The position numbers and the translations under genes were made by a program. From the NCBI RefSeq assembly GCF_007829815.1, contig NZ_VIWT01000001.1, positions 558,001-622,000 on the forward strand: 64,000 nt of DNA, given 5' to 3'. The notes beneath the pieces are model-generated. The model did not search any database. It saw only the letters and a list, made by a program, of their open reading frames with translations, and was not told the DNA's origin. Origin of the DNA: Kitasatospora viridis. Its GTDB lineage: Bacteria > Actinomycetota > Actinomycetes > Streptomycetales > Streptomycetaceae. Shown here one piece after another: positions 32,754-41,279 of the stretch (its first letter is position 1; the number at the start of each line of letters is the position of its first letter).

Positions 32754-33608
32754 ATGACGGACAGTCAGATCGACGACAGCGCGCGCCGTTGGTTCATCAC
32801 CGGCGCCAACAGCGGCTTCGGCGCGGCCTTCGCCCGGGCCGCGCTGGCCGCGGGCGACCTGGTGGTCGCGGGAGTGCGGCGGCCGGAGACGGTGGCCGGG
32901 CTGGTGGGGGAGTTCCCGGGCCGGATCAGCGCGGTGCGCCTGGACGTGACCGACCCGGAGCAGTGCGAGCAGGCCGTCAAGGACGCGCTCGCCGCCTTCG
33001 GGCGGATCGACGTGCTGGTCAACAACGCGGGCTTCGGGCTGGTCGGCGCCGTCGAGGAGACCGGCGAGGAGGAGCTGCGCCGGCTGATGGAGGTGATGTT
33101 CTTCGGCCCGCTGCGGCTCACCCGGCTGGTGCTGCCGCACCTGCGGGCGCAGCGCAGCGGCACCGTCGTGCAGGTCAGCAGCATGGGCGGGGCGCTCTCC
33201 TTCCCGGGCGTCGGCGGCTACAGCGCCGCCAAGGGCGCGCTGGAGCTGGCCTCCGAGGCGCTGGCCGGCGAGGTCGCGCCGCTCGGGATCAAGGTGCTGA
33301 TCGTCGAACCCGGCGCCTTCCGCACCGAGTTCGCCGGTCCCGCGCTGCAGGGCTCCACGGTGATCGAGGACTACGAGTCGACCGTCGGCCCGGTCCGCAG
33401 CGGCCTCTCCGGCAGCCACGGCCTGCAGCCCGGCGACCCGGCCAAGGCCGCCGACGCGCTGCTCGCCGCGCTCGCCCTGCCCGAGCCGCCGCTGCGCCTC
33501 GCACTGGGCGCGGACGCGGTCGCGGCGATCCGCGGCAAGCTCGCCGCCGTCGCCGCCGACCTGGACGCCACCGCGGAGCTGAGCCTGAGCACCGCGCACC
33601 AGGACTGA
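32754..33608 (+). CDS. Short-chain dehydrogenase/reductase
   Basis: A 284-aa classical SDR. The cofactor motif is TGANSGFG (16-23), NNAG is at 90-93, and the catalytic pair is Tyr156/Lys160 in YSAAK. PGAFRTEF follows, as in NADP-dependent ketoreductase-like SDRs. ATG 32754 has GAGGGGG upstream. It is divergent from the LysR regulator and followed by the RraA-like gene 83 bp on. The substrate is unknown. Confidence 0.92.
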   Translation: MTDSQIDDSARRWFITGANSGFGAAFARAALAAGDLVVAGVRRPETVAGLVGEFPGRISAVRLDVTDPEQCEQAVKDALAAFGRIDVLVNNAGFGLVGAVEETGEEELRRLMEVMFFGPLRLTRLVLPHLRAQRSGTVVQVSSMGGALSFPGVGGYSAAKGALELASEALAGEVAPLGIKVLIVEPGAFRTEFAGPALQGSTVIEDYESTVGPVRSGLSGSHGLQPGDPAKAADALLAALALPEPPLRLALGADAVAAIRGKLAAVAADLDATAELSLSTAHQD

Positions 33609-33619
33609 CGGCGGGTCAG
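33605..33619. repeat. Stop-codon palindrome CTGAC-N5-GTCAG
   Basis: Includes the TGA (33606-33608) of the SDR gene. The 5-bp arms are as in other stop palindromes here, but the centre is 5 bp. Confidence 0.65.
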
Positions 33620-33691
33620 GGCGGCCGGGCCCTGGCAGAATCCGCCGGGGATCGTCGACGCATCGTCGGCCGCCCGACCGAAGGGATCGAG

Positions 33692-34402
33692 ATGGACCAG
33701 CAGGAGCTCACGGAGCGGTTCGCCACCCTCACCACCGCGCACCTCGCCGACGCGTGCATCCGGGCCGCGGCGCCCGTGCGGTGCGCGCCGGCGGCGGTGC
33801 GGCCGTTCCTCGCGGGCGGCAAGGTGGCCGGCCGGGTGGCGCCCGCGCGGCACGTCGGCAGCGTGGACCTGTTCCTGGAGGTGCTGGAACGCCACGCGGA
33901 GCCGGGCGACGTGCTGGTGGTGGACAACGGCGGCCGGCTCGACGAGGCGTGCGTCGGCGACTTGGTGGCGCTGGAGGTGGCCCGCGCCGGGCTGGGCGGC
34001 GTGGTGATCTGGGGCCTGCACCGGGACTCCGCCGACCTGCGCGCCATCGGGCTGCCGGTGTTCAGCCTGGGCGCCCTGCCGACCGGCCCGCAGCGCCTGG
34101 ACCCGCGGCACGCCGAGGCGGTGGCCTCCGCCGTGGTCGGCGACTGGCGGGTGGACCGGTCGGACCTGGTCTTCGGCGACGAGGACGGCGTGCTCTTCCT
34201 CCCCGCCGACCGGGCCGAGGAGTTGCTCGCCCTGGCCGAGTCGATCCGCGACACCGAGCGCCGGCAGGCCGAGCGGATCCACGGCGGCACCTCGCTGCGG
34301 GCCCAGCTCGGCTTCGCCGCCTACCTCGCCGAGCGCGACCGGAACCCGGCGCACACCTTCCGCGACCACCTGCGCGGCATCGGCGGCGCGATCGAGGAGT
34401 AG
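33692..34402 (+). CDS. RraA-family protein
   Basis: A 236-aa RraA/HMG-aldolase-fold protein. Typical features are LTTAHLADACIR at the N-terminus, PGDVLVVDNGGRLDEACVGDLVALEVARAGLGG cut across residues 69-103, and the Arg-Asp of WGLHRDSADL. Members include 4-hydroxy-4-methyl-2-oxoglutarate aldolases and RNase E regulators. In actinobacteria the metabolic role is more likely. ATG 33692 has AAGGGA upstream. It is probably co-transcribed with the SDR. Confidence 0.87.
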   Translation: MDQQELTERFATLTTAHLADACIRAAAPVRCAPAAVRPFLAGGKVAGRVAPARHVGSVDLFLEVLERHAEPGDVLVVDNGGRLDEACVGDLVALEVARAGLGGVVIWGLHRDSADLRAIGLPVFSLGALPTGPQRLDPRHAEAVASAVVGDWRVDRSDLVFGDEDGVLFLPADRAEELLALAESIRDTERRQAERIHGGTSLRAQLGFAAYLAERDRNPAHTFRDHLRGIGGAIEE

Positions 34403-34421
34403 CCCTCCAGCGCAGGCCCGT

Positions 34422-34895
34422 TCAGCCCTGGTCGGCCCCCGGCGCGAGCGGCAGCCCGAAGGCCTCGGCCACCGCCAGCGGGTTGGCGTAGCTGCGCAGC
34501 CGGGTGATCAGGCCGCCCCGCACCCGGGCGATCAGCAGCAGGTCCAGGGCGAACTCCCGGCCGGTCGCCGGCACCCGCCCGTGCAGCCGGTGCTCGGCGA
34601 CCACCGACTCGCCGTCCGCGGCCTCGTACACCCGCACGTCCGTCACCGCCTCGAACCGCTGCACCGTCGCACCCTGGCGCAGGTGCTCGCGGAAGGCGGC
34701 CCGCCCGGGCGGCTGCTCGGGGGCGCCGGGCAGCCGGTAGGGCTGCTCGAAGACGGCGTCCTCGGCGAAGAGTTCGGCCATCTCCTCGGACGGGCCGGCG
34801 GCGGTGCGGCGCAGCAGTTCCTCGATCACCTCGCGCGGCGTGGTGGTGGCGGTGCCGGTGGCGGTGCTGGTGGCGCTGGAGTTGCTTTCGGGCAT
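34422..34895 (-). CDS. SnoaL/NTF2-like protein
   Basis: A 157-aa protein of the SnoaL-like NTF2 fold. The N-terminal Ser/Thr/Ala stretch (residues 3-18) is low-complexity. The fold starts at PREVIEELLRRTAAG, with DAVFEQPYRLPG and VVAEHRLHGRV as core strands. Such proteins are small cyclases, isomerases or binding proteins. ATG 34895 has GGAGG six bases upstream, inside one arm of an inverted repeat. It follows the LysR gene at 34979 on the same strand. Confidence 0.85.
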   Translation of the reverse strand: MPESNSSATSTATGTATTTPREVIEELLRRTAAGPSEEMAELFAEDAVFEQPYRLPGAPEQPPGRAAFREHLRQGATVQRFEAVTDVRVYEAADGESVVAEHRLHGRVPATGREFALDLLLIARVRGGLITRLRSYANPLAVAEAFGLPLAPGADQG

Positions 34896-34903
34896 GGCGG
34901 ACC

Positions 34904-34948
34904 TCCGGAGTGACGACGACTCAGACGGACTGATCACTCCGGATACTA
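34904..34948 (-). promoter_or_regulatory. Operator-like inverted repeat and -10 of the SnoaL-like gene
   Basis: TCCGGAGTGA (34904-34913) and TCACTCCGGA (34934-34943) are perfect 10-bp inverted arms 20 bp apart. A minus-strand TAGTAT (complement of 34943-34948) adjoins the upstream arm. The downstream arm contains the ribosome-binding site. A repressor or an RNA hairpin could therefore block the start. Confidence 0.65.
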
Positions 34949-34978
34949 ATCGGACCACGCGCTCCGTTTCTACTGCTC

Positions 34979-35869
34979 CTACTGCCGGACCCCCACCGCG
35001 TCCGCGAACTCCCGGGCCGGCCGGCTGAGCGCGTCCCACTGCCGGGCCGCCCAGCCGACGGCCAGCGGCGGCAGCTCCGGGATCGGGATCAGCCGCAGCG
35101 ACGGGTGCTCGGCGGCCCGCCAGCCGGGCAGCGCGGGCACCACGGCGGTGCCCAGGTCCAGTTCGGCCAGCATCACGGCGGTGTCCCAGTCGGCCACGCT
35201 GGTGGTCGCGCCGGGCTCGCCGGGTCCGCCGGGGGCCGCGGCCAGTTGGCCGTCCAGGTGGGCGCGGCCGGCCGAGTTCTCCGGCAGCCGGATCGGCTGC
35301 AGCCCGTGCAGCTCGGCGGCCGCCACCCGCTCGCGGCCGGCCAGCGGGTGCGAGGCGTGCACCGCGAGCACCCAGGGCAGCGAGAGCACCGGGCGCTGCT
35401 CCAGCCCCCGCACCGGTGCGCCGATGGTGATCCAGGCCAGGTCGGCCTCGCCGGCCAGCAGCGCGTCGAAGCAGCTGCGGGTGGAGGTCTCGGTGCGGAA
35501 CTCCAGGTGCACCTCCGGGTGTCGGCGCCGGAACTCCACCACGCCCGCCGACATGAAGTGCCGCACCGTGGTGGCGCCGGTGGTGATCCGCACCGTGCCG
35601 CTCTCGCCGTCGCGCAGGTCGCGCAGCCGCCGCAGCGCCAGGTCGAGCTGGGCGATGCTGCCGCCGGCCGCCCGGTGCAGGATCCGCCCCGCCTCGGTCG
35701 GCGCCACGCCGCGCGGCTGACGCTCCAACAGGGTCAGGCCGAGCTCCGTCTCCAGCCGCCGCACATGCTGGCTGATCGCCGACTGGGTGCGGCCGTGCTC
35801 CCGGGCCACCGCGCTCAGGTTGCCCGCCTCGCAGGCGGCGACGAAGACTCGCAGGTCATCGAGGGTCAT
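34979..35869 (-). CDS. LysR-family transcriptional regulator
   Basis: A 296-aa LysR regulator. The HTH is LRVFVAACEAGNLSAVAREHGRTQSAI cut across residues 5-31, and the effector domain follows from GTVRITTGATTV. TACCGT is six bases before the ATG, which indicates a leaderless transcript. The divergent region contains CCAAGG-AATC-CCTTGG, a plausible LysR box. Likely targets are the divergent gene at 36083 and the SnoaL-like gene downstream. Confidence 0.92.
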   Translation of the reverse strand: MTLDDLRVFVAACEAGNLSAVAREHGRTQSAISQHVRRLETELGLTLLERQPRGVAPTEAGRILHRAAGGSIAQLDLALRRLRDLRDGESGTVRITTGATTVRHFMSAGVVEFRRRHPEVHLEFRTETSTRSCFDALLAGEADLAWITIGAPVRGLEQRPVLSLPWVLAVHASHPLAGRERVAAAELHGLQPIRLPENSAGRAHLDGQLAAAPGGPGEPGATTSVADWDTAVMLAELDLGTAVVPALPGWRAAEHPSLRLIPIPELPPLAVGWAARQWDALSRPAREFADAVGVRQ

Positions 35870-35892
35870 GGGGCCACGGTAGCGGCTCGAAC

Positions 35893-35908
35893 CCAAGGAA
35901 TCCCTTGG
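35893..35908. promoter_or_regulatory. Candidate LysR operator
   Basis: CCAAGG-AATC-CCTTGG is a perfect 6-bp inverted repeat just upstream of the -10 element of the LysR gene and facing the divergent gene at 36083. Confidence 0.55.
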
Positions 35909-36082
35909 AGAAATGGAAGAAAACCAGATGATTGACTTGGATGTGCGCGGTGCTGAACCATCGTCAGTGGCCCGGGGCGGTACCTGTCCGGGGGAAACGG
36001 CGGCGGCGATCCGGACCCGGACGACGACCGCGAGGGACAGGTGCCGGCCCCGGGGATCGCCTTCCGGAAGGGGACCCGAACC

Positions 36083-36616
36083 GTGGCAGCACTCCCACTG
36101 GCCGATGCCCTGCTGCGCTCGCTGGGCGCCGCCGAACTGGACCACCCCGGCGGCACCCTGCTGGCCCACCTGCACCGGGTCCGCGAGCTGCTCGCCGACT
36201 GGGGCGCCCGGCCCGACCTCCAGCTGGCCGGCCTCTGCCACGCCTGCTACGGCACCGACGGCTTCGCCACCGCGCTGCTCCCGCCGGACCGGCGGGCCGA
36301 GCTGGCGGCGGCGATCGGACCGGCCGCCGAGGCGATCGTGCACGCCTACGCGAGCTGCGAGCGCGCCCCCACCTACCGCTCGCTGACCGCCGTTCCGCCG
36401 CTCTTCCACGACCGCTTCGCCGGGCGGACCTACGGCCCGACCCCGGAGCAGCAGCGGGACTTCGCCGAGCTGACCGCCGCCAACGAGCTGGACCTGGTCC
36501 GCCAGGACCCGGAGTTCCGCGCCCGCTACGGCCCCGCGCTGCTGGGCCTGTTCACCCGGTTCGAGCCGCTGCTCAGCGCCCCGGCCCGGCGGACGGTCGC
36601 CGAGCTGCTGGGCTGA
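36083..36616 (+). CDS. DUF6817-like hypothetical protein
   Basis: A 177-aa soluble protein with HPGGTLLAHLHRVRELLADWG and LAGLCHACYGTDGFA, a helical pattern with several His that resembles HD-like DUF6817 proteins. GTG 36083 is chosen because GGAAGGGG lies nine bases upstream; an alternative GTG at 36041 adds 14 residues. The ribosome-binding site is part of a 12-bp palindrome, CCTTCCGGAAGG (36060-36071). It is divergent from the LysR gene and convergent with DinB. The function is unknown. Confidence 0.7.
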   Translation: MAALPLADALLRSLGAAELDHPGGTLLAHLHRVRELLADWGARPDLQLAGLCHACYGTDGFATALLPPDRRAELAAAIGPAAEAIVHAYASCERAPTYRSLTAVPPLFHDRFAGRTYGPTPEQQRDFAELTAANELDLVRQDPEFRARYGPALLGLFTRFEPLLSAPARRTVAELLG

Positions 36617-36623
36617 CCACCGC

Positions 36624-37196
36624 TCAGGCGGTGCCGGCCGGCACGCCGGTGACGTCGTGCAGGTGGTGCAGCGGGTCGTGGATGAAGTACTGCGCGAAGG
36701 TGCGCACCGTGAACCGGGCGCCGTCCGAGCGGTCGCCGGTGCGCGCCCACTGCTCGCCCGCGACCTGCTCGAAGTCGGCGGCGATCCGCTCGGCCGCCTC
36801 GGCCAGCTCCACCGCGACCACGGCCGGGTCCTGCTCCCCGTAGCGCTCGGCGAGCGCGGTCTCGTCCTGGTCCCAGTTGGGGAAGAGCGGGCCGTCCTGG
36901 GTGAGCATCAGGTCCAGCCGGAAGGCGAAGAGCCGGAAGACGTCCCGCACGTGGCAGGCGTACTCCAGGGCCGACCAGGTGGCCGGGTCGGGGCGGCGGC
37001 GCAGCTCGGCGGCCGGCTCGGCGGCCAGCACCGCGGTCCAGCCGGCGGCGTTCGCCCGGACCAGGGCCGGGACGGCGGTGGGGGCCACGGCCGGGGTGTC
37101 CAGCCCGCAGTCGGGGCAGGCCCGCTCCAACACCCAGGTCCAGTCCTTGGTGTCGGGGACGATGGCATCTTCGAAGGAGTCGTTCGCGCTGGTCAT
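36624..37196 (-). CDS. DinB-family protein
   Basis: A 190-aa four-helix DinB-like protein. Metal-binding histidines are suggested by EYACHVRDVFR and by FIHDPLHHLHDV near the C-terminus. Members are thiol-dependent transferases or unknown metalloproteins. An N-terminal CPDCGLDTP pair could bind zinc. ATG 37196 starts the family-like sequence; the frame upstream is open but not protein-like. The 356-bp region upstream contains two operator-like palindromes. Confidence 0.83.
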   Translation of the reverse strand: MTSANDSFEDAIVPDTKDWTWVLERACPDCGLDTPAVAPTAVPALVRANAAGWTAVLAAEPAAELRRRPDPATWSALEYACHVRDVFRLFAFRLDLMLTQDGPLFPNWDQDETALAERYGEQDPAVVAVELAEAAERIAADFEQVAGEQWARTGDRSDGARFTVRTFAQYFIHDPLHHLHDVTGVPAGTA

Positions 37197-37498
37197 GGGC
37201 CTAGCGTGCCGGGTTCGGCACGGTCCGCGCCAGTGGCGGGAATGCCACCCGCCGTCGAGATCCCGCCAGCGCGGCGCTCTGCCGGAGCGGCTGCGCGGCG
37301 CCGCCGGCGGGAGCCCACACTCCCGACGGCGGCACCCGCAGATCTCGTCCGACCGCCAGCACGGTCGAACGGTGACGGGGCGACGGACGATGACCGACCG
37401 GGTGCCGGTCAGCGAGCTTCGTCCACCATCTCGGTTGATCAGCTGATCTACTGAATTCATATCAGCTGACACAACGTCTTGGAAGGTCCGTCCGCCAC
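37197..37498. promoter_or_regulatory. Long intergenic region with paired palindromes upstream of DinB
   Basis: No gene is seen in this stretch. GATCAGCTGATC (37437-37448) and a second TCAGCTGA core (37462-37469) have centres 23 bp apart, about two helical turns, with GAATTC between them. The sequence is AT-rich by local standards. A regulator dimer pair or a distant promoter for the DinB-like gene is possible. Confidence 0.5.
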
Positions 37499-37558
37499 CC
37501 GTTCGGGCCGGGTCGGCGCGGACCGGTCCGGGTCAGCGGGGATCGGTCCGGGTCAGCG
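37499..37558. repeat. 20-bp tandem repeat across the stop codon of the gene at 37553
   Basis: Three 20-bp units (37499-37518, 37519-37538, 37539-37558). The two nearest the gene differ at two positions and the third is diverged. The unit overlapping the gene contains its TGA stop (37553-37555). Confidence 0.8.
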
Positions 37559-38191
37559 CGGATTGGGCCGGTCCAGGTTCCAGTGCCGGACCACCTGGCA
37601 GACCCAGGACTCGTCGTCCTTGCTGGCGGGGATCAGCGAGAACCGGCTGATCGTGCGCTGGCCGCCCTCGCCGTCGCCGTAGAGCAGGTCGATGTTGACC
37701 CGCTCCCGGTTCTTCACCGCCACGGCCACCTCCTCGAAGTACGGGTCCGCCGCGTCCCGCACCGCCGCGTGCCAGAAGCTGGTGTCCCCCGGGGCCACGT
37801 AGAGGTCACGGGTCTGCGGGCGGAAGTCGGCCGGGTCCGGACTCTCCTGGGAGTAGGTGAGCGGGTGCTCGACCGGCCGCCAGCCGTGGATCACGCCGAG
37901 TCCGGGGCCCACGTTGCGGATCGAGGCGGCCAGGTAGAGGCCGCCGTCGACGATCCGCAGGTAGCCCGCGCTGCCCGGCAGGTGGGCCCAGTGCCCGTCC
38001 ATCCAGATCAGCTTCTGGGTGGGCGCCTCCAGCCGGGAGGAGATCAGCAGCGGGCGCAGCGAGGCGAGCACCGCCCGCTCGGCGGAGAGCGCGGCGCGGT
38101 CGGCCGAGCGGATCGAGCCGAAGGCGGCCCCGGCGAGCACCAGGGTGCCGCCGGCGGTGGCCAGCGCGGAGATGGTGGCCCAGTCAGCCAT
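37553..38191 (-). CDS. Membrane-anchored hypothetical protein
   Basis: A 212-aa protein with one N-terminal transmembrane helix (about 5-26), then a soluble beta-rich domain that includes GLYLAASIRNVGPGLGVIHGW and NIDLLYGDGEGGQRTISRF. ATG 38191 has GAGGGG seven bases upstream, and TAGGCT (complement of 38245-38250) is a candidate -10. Proteins of this layout are common in actinobacteria and uncharacterised. I do not assign a function. Confidence 0.75.
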   Translation of the reverse strand: MADWATISALATAGGTLVLAGAAFGSIRSADRAALSAERAVLASLRPLLISSRLEAPTQKLIWMDGHWAHLPGSAGYLRIVDGGLYLAASIRNVGPGLGVIHGWRPVEHPLTYSQESPDPADFRPQTRDLYVAPGDTSFWHAAVRDAADPYFEEVAVAVKNRERVNIDLLYGDGEGGQRTISRFSLIPASKDDESWVCQVVRHWNLDRPNPR

Positions 38192-38323
38192 CGGTCCGCC
38201 CCTCGCTGTCATGGTCTGAAGATCGGTTCACCTGCACGGCGGGCAGCCTAGGACAGCGGCCGCCGCGCCGTGCGGGGGTTCCGCTCCTCGGACCCGTGGC
38301 CCGGTGAGCGGCGCCGGTGGGCC

Positions 38324-39079
38324 TCAGAACATCGCGCCGTTGGCGCGCACCGTCTGCCCGGAGACCCAGCCGGCCTCCTCGCCGACCAGCCAGCCGACCA
38401 CCGGCGCGATGTCGCCCGGCTGCCCGATCCGGCCGCGCGGGCTGTGCAGGGCGGCGGCGGCCATCGACTCGGGCGTCTCGGCGGCGCGGTAGAACGAGGT
38501 GTCCACCGGGCCGGGCGCGACCGCGTTGACCGTGATGCCGCGCGGGCCGAGCTCCTTGGCCGCCGCCAGCACCAGCCGCTCCACCGCCGCCTTGCTGCCC
38601 GAGTAGAGGCCGTACGGTCCGGTCATCACCGAGGTCAGGGTGGTGGACAGGACCACGTAGCGGCCGTTGTCGCTCAGCGTGCGGGCGGCCGCGCGCAGGC
38701 TGTAGAAGGCGCTGCGGGTGTTCAGGTCGATCACCCGGTCGAACTCCTCGTCGGTCACCTCGGCCAGCGGCTTCTTCAGCACCATGCCGGGGGTGTGCAC
38801 CACGATGTCGACCCGCCCGTGGCGCTCCACGACGCCCTCGAAGAGCGCGGTGACGTCGGCCGAGACCGCCGCGTCGGAGTGCACCGCCTCCGCCGCCACA
38901 CCGTGCTTGAGCAGCGCCTCGACGGTCTGCTCGGCCGCCGCCCGGTCGTTCGCGTAGCTGATCACCACGGTCGCGCCGCGCGCCGCCAGCACCTCGGCGC
39001 AGGCCGCGCCCTGGTTCCGGCTGCCGCCGACCACGATGGCGACCTTGCCGCCGAGGTCCCGCTCCCCCGCCTGAGTCAT
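38324..39079 (-). CDS. SDR oxidoreductase with altered NNAG motif
   Basis: A 251-aa SDR. The cofactor loop is GGSRNQG (18-24), and the catalytic Ser145, Tyr159 and Lys163 (YSGSK) are present. The C-terminus reads GWVSGQTVRANGAMF, typical of the family. VHTPG at 94-98 replaces the usual NNAG. ATG 39079 has GAGGGG seven bases upstream. It is divergent from the GNAT gene at 39278. It is probably an NAD(P)-dependent reductase; the substrate is unknown. Confidence 0.9.
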   Translation of the reverse strand: MTQAGERDLGGKVAIVVGGSRNQGAACAEVLAARGATVVISYANDRAAAEQTVEALLKHGVAAEAVHSDAAVSADVTALFEGVVERHGRVDIVVHTPGMVLKKPLAEVTDEEFDRVIDLNTRSAFYSLRAAARTLSDNGRYVVLSTTLTSVMTGPYGLYSGSKAAVERLVLAAAKELGPRGITVNAVAPGPVDTSFYRAAETPESMAAAALHSPRGRIGQPGDIAPVVGWLVGEEAGWVSGQTVRANGAMF

Positions 39080-39277
39080 GACAATTCCCCTCGAAGTCAC
39101 ATGATCCCTAGTCGTTCTGACGGATGATCATAGGACTCGATGCTGGCACCCGGCGCCCGGGTCCGGTTCGGCGGGAACCCCGAGGTCAGCGCCGCCGAAC
39201 CGGCTGGCAGGATGACGATCGGACCGGTCCCGCCCGGGATCGGCCGCCCGCCGCGACGGAAGGGGGACCGATCGCGC

Positions 39278-39727
39278 ATGCCCAGCCACACCGACCTGCG
39301 GATCGCCGCCGAGAGCGAGTTCGACCGCGCCGAGTTCCTGGCGCTCTACGCCTCGGTCGAGTGGACCGGCTACACCGAAGACCCCGAGCGGATGCTGCGC
39401 GGACTGGTCAACTCGCACCTGGTGCTCACCGCCCGGGACGGCGCCGGCACCCTGCTCGGCATGGCCCGCACCATCTCCGACGACGCGGCGGTCTGCTACG
39501 TGCAGGACCTGCTGGTGCACCCCGGCCACCACCGCGCGGGCATCGGGCGGGCGCTGGTGGAGGAGCTCAAGGAGCGCTACCGGCACTGCCGCTTCGTGCT
39601 GCTCTCCACCGAGGCCGAGAGCGCCCCCGGCGGAGCCCGCAACCACGCCTTCTACCGTTCGCTGGGCTTCCTCAGCCTGGCCGAGAAGCAGATGGCGGGC
39701 TTCGGCCTGCCGCGGAACCGGGGCTGA
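39278..39727 (+). CDS. GNAT N-acetyltransferase
   Basis: A 149-aa GNAT protein. The beta4/alpha3 region reads VQDLLVHPGHHRAGIGRALVEELKERY, containing the acetyl-CoA loop HRAGIG, and NHAFYRSLGF ends the fold. ATG 39278 follows GGAAGGGGG at a long spacing; no better start is seen. The substrate is unknown. A 330-bp region without an intact gene follows. Confidence 0.85.
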   Translation: MPSHTDLRIAAESEFDRAEFLALYASVEWTGYTEDPERMLRGLVNSHLVLTARDGAGTLLGMARTISDDAAVCYVQDLLVHPGHHRAGIGRALVEELKERYRHCRFVLLSTEAESAPGGARNHAFYRSLGFLSLAEKQMAGFGLPRNRG

Positions 39728-40059
39728 GCCGGTGGGCGCCCGACCGGGCGCGCGGACGCCGCGCAGGCCCGGCGGTGGGGTGGTACCGCCGCGGGGACGG
39801 GGCGGGGCCGGGATAGGGCGCTACTCGGTCTGGCACCCGCCGCTGGAGCTGGAGCGGGCCGAGGTGCGGCGGGCCGAGAGCCGGGTCTGAGCCGGCTCCG
39901 GCTGATCGAGCCGGGGCAGCCGCCGTGCCACGCCGGGCTGCGGGCAGCGTCCTGTTCGACGTCCACACGCCGCCCACCCGGGACTGACGGCTCGTCATCC
40001 TCCCGGCTGCATCCGCTGGGCCGACGTCAGGTCGCCGCCGTCTCCGTAGCGTTGCCGAC
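39728..40059 (+). other. Intergenic region with possible decayed gene end
   Basis: No intact gene is seen. Three short open stretches look protein-like in different frames: one ends RRAESRV with a stop at 39888-39890, another reads LRLIEPGQPP, and the last ends VLFDVHTPPTRD with TGA at 39985-39987. That last TGA lies in the same stop-codon palindrome seen after intact genes, so it may be a genuine gene end left after frameshifts. TAGCGT (40047-40052) is the -10 of the next gene. Confidence 0.35.
39985..39997. repeat. Stop-codon palindrome TGACG-GCT-CGTCA in a gene remnant
   Basis: Same family as the palindromes at 28477, 50935 and 60321. Here the TGA closes a short open stretch with no intact gene. 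Confidence 0.65.
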
Positions 40060-41247
40060 ATGATCACACCGCGCCGGGCGGCCGTCGCCGCCGCCCTCGT
40101 CCTCGCCCTCGTCTCGCCGCTCTCCGCAGCCTCGACCGCCTTCGCGGCCGGGCCCGGCCCGGCGGGCATCCCTGTCGCGGGCACCACCGCGTCGGTCGCC
40201 GTCGCGCTCCCCCGGCCCACCGGCCCGCACGCCGTGGGCCGCAGCGTGCTGGACCTGGTGGACCAGCAGCGCACCGATCCGTGGGTGCCCTCGGCCGGGC
40301 CGCGGCAGCTGATGGTCTCGGTCTTCTACCCCGCCCGGCCGGGCACGGGCAGCGGGCCCGCGCCGTACATGACCCAGCCGGAGGCCCACGCGCTGCTGGC
40401 CGGGGCGGCGCCGGCCGGCACGCCGATCCCGCCCGGGCCGGTGCCGCTGCCCGCCGGCTGGGCCGCCGAGGACGCGAAGCCCGCGCCCGGCAAGTACCCG
40501 CTGGTGCTGCTCTCGCCCGGGTTCAACCTCTCCCGCGCCACCCTCACGGGGCTGGCCGAGGACCTCGCCTCGCGCGGGTACGTGGTGGCCCTGGTGGACC
40601 ACACCTACGAGAGCTTCGGCGTCACCTTCCCGGACGGCCGGACCCTGCCCGCCGAGATCCTCGACAACCCGCCGCCGCACGGGTGGGCCGACGTCGAGTT
40701 GAGCCGGGCGAAGGACATGTCCTTCGTGATCGACCAGCTGACCGGCCCGCACCCCGCCTGGCCGTACGCGGCCCGGCTGATCGACCGTCACCGGATCGGC
40801 ATGGCCGGCCACTCGCTCGGCGGCTCCTCGGCCGCCACCACCATGGCCGCCGATCCCCGGGTGCTGGCCGGGGTGAACCTGGACGGCAGCTTCCAGCAGG
40901 AGGCGCCCGCCGCCGGTGTGGGCGACCGGCCGTTCCTGATGCTCGGCACCCAGGCCGCCGAGTCGCCCGGCATGGACGTGTCCTGGACCAAGGCCTGGGC
41001 ACAACTGGACGGCTGGAAGCGCTGGTTGACGGTCAGCGGGTTCACCCACCCGAGCTTCACCGACGAGCCGCTGCTCGCGGCCGCGCTCGGCGTCCCGATG
41101 CGCGGCGACACCACGCCGCCGCAGCGCGAGGCGCAGATCACCCGGGCCTACGTCGCGGCCTTCTTCGACCTGCAACTGAAGGGGATCCCGCAGCCGCTGC
41201 TGGACGGGCCGTCGGCGGCGTACCCGGAGGTGGCGTTCCAGCACTGA
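40060..41247 (+). CDS. Secreted PAF-acetylhydrolase-like lipase/esterase
   Basis: A secreted 395-aa alpha/beta hydrolase resembling platelet-activating-factor acetylhydrolases. The signal peptide is cleaved near Ala29. The nucleophile Ser252 is in GHSLGG, the likely acid is Asp275 (GVNLDGSF), and the likely base is His330 (SGFTHPSF). An oxyanion segment is LLSPGFNLSRATLTGL. It is leaderless (TAGCGT seven bases before the ATG). A hairpin terminator lies 33 bp after the stop codon. Confidence 0.9.
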   Translation: MITPRRAAVAAALVLALVSPLSAASTAFAAGPGPAGIPVAGTTASVAVALPRPTGPHAVGRSVLDLVDQQRTDPWVPSAGPRQLMVSVFYPARPGTGSGPAPYMTQPEAHALLAGAAPAGTPIPPGPVPLPAGWAAEDAKPAPGKYPLVLLSPGFNLSRATLTGLAEDLASRGYVVALVDHTYESFGVTFPDGRTLPAEILDNPPPHGWADVELSRAKDMSFVIDQLTGPHPAWPYAARLIDRHRIGMAGHSLGGSSAATTMAADPRVLAGVNLDGSFQQEAPAAGVGDRPFLMLGTQAAESPGMDVSWTKAWAQLDGWKRWLTVSGFTHPSFTDEPLLAAALGVPMRGDTTPPQREAQITRAYVAAFFDLQLKGIPQPLLDGPSAAYPEVAFQH

Positions 41248-41279
41248 GCCTGCGGGTGGGTGGGCAGTGCGGGCAGGCG

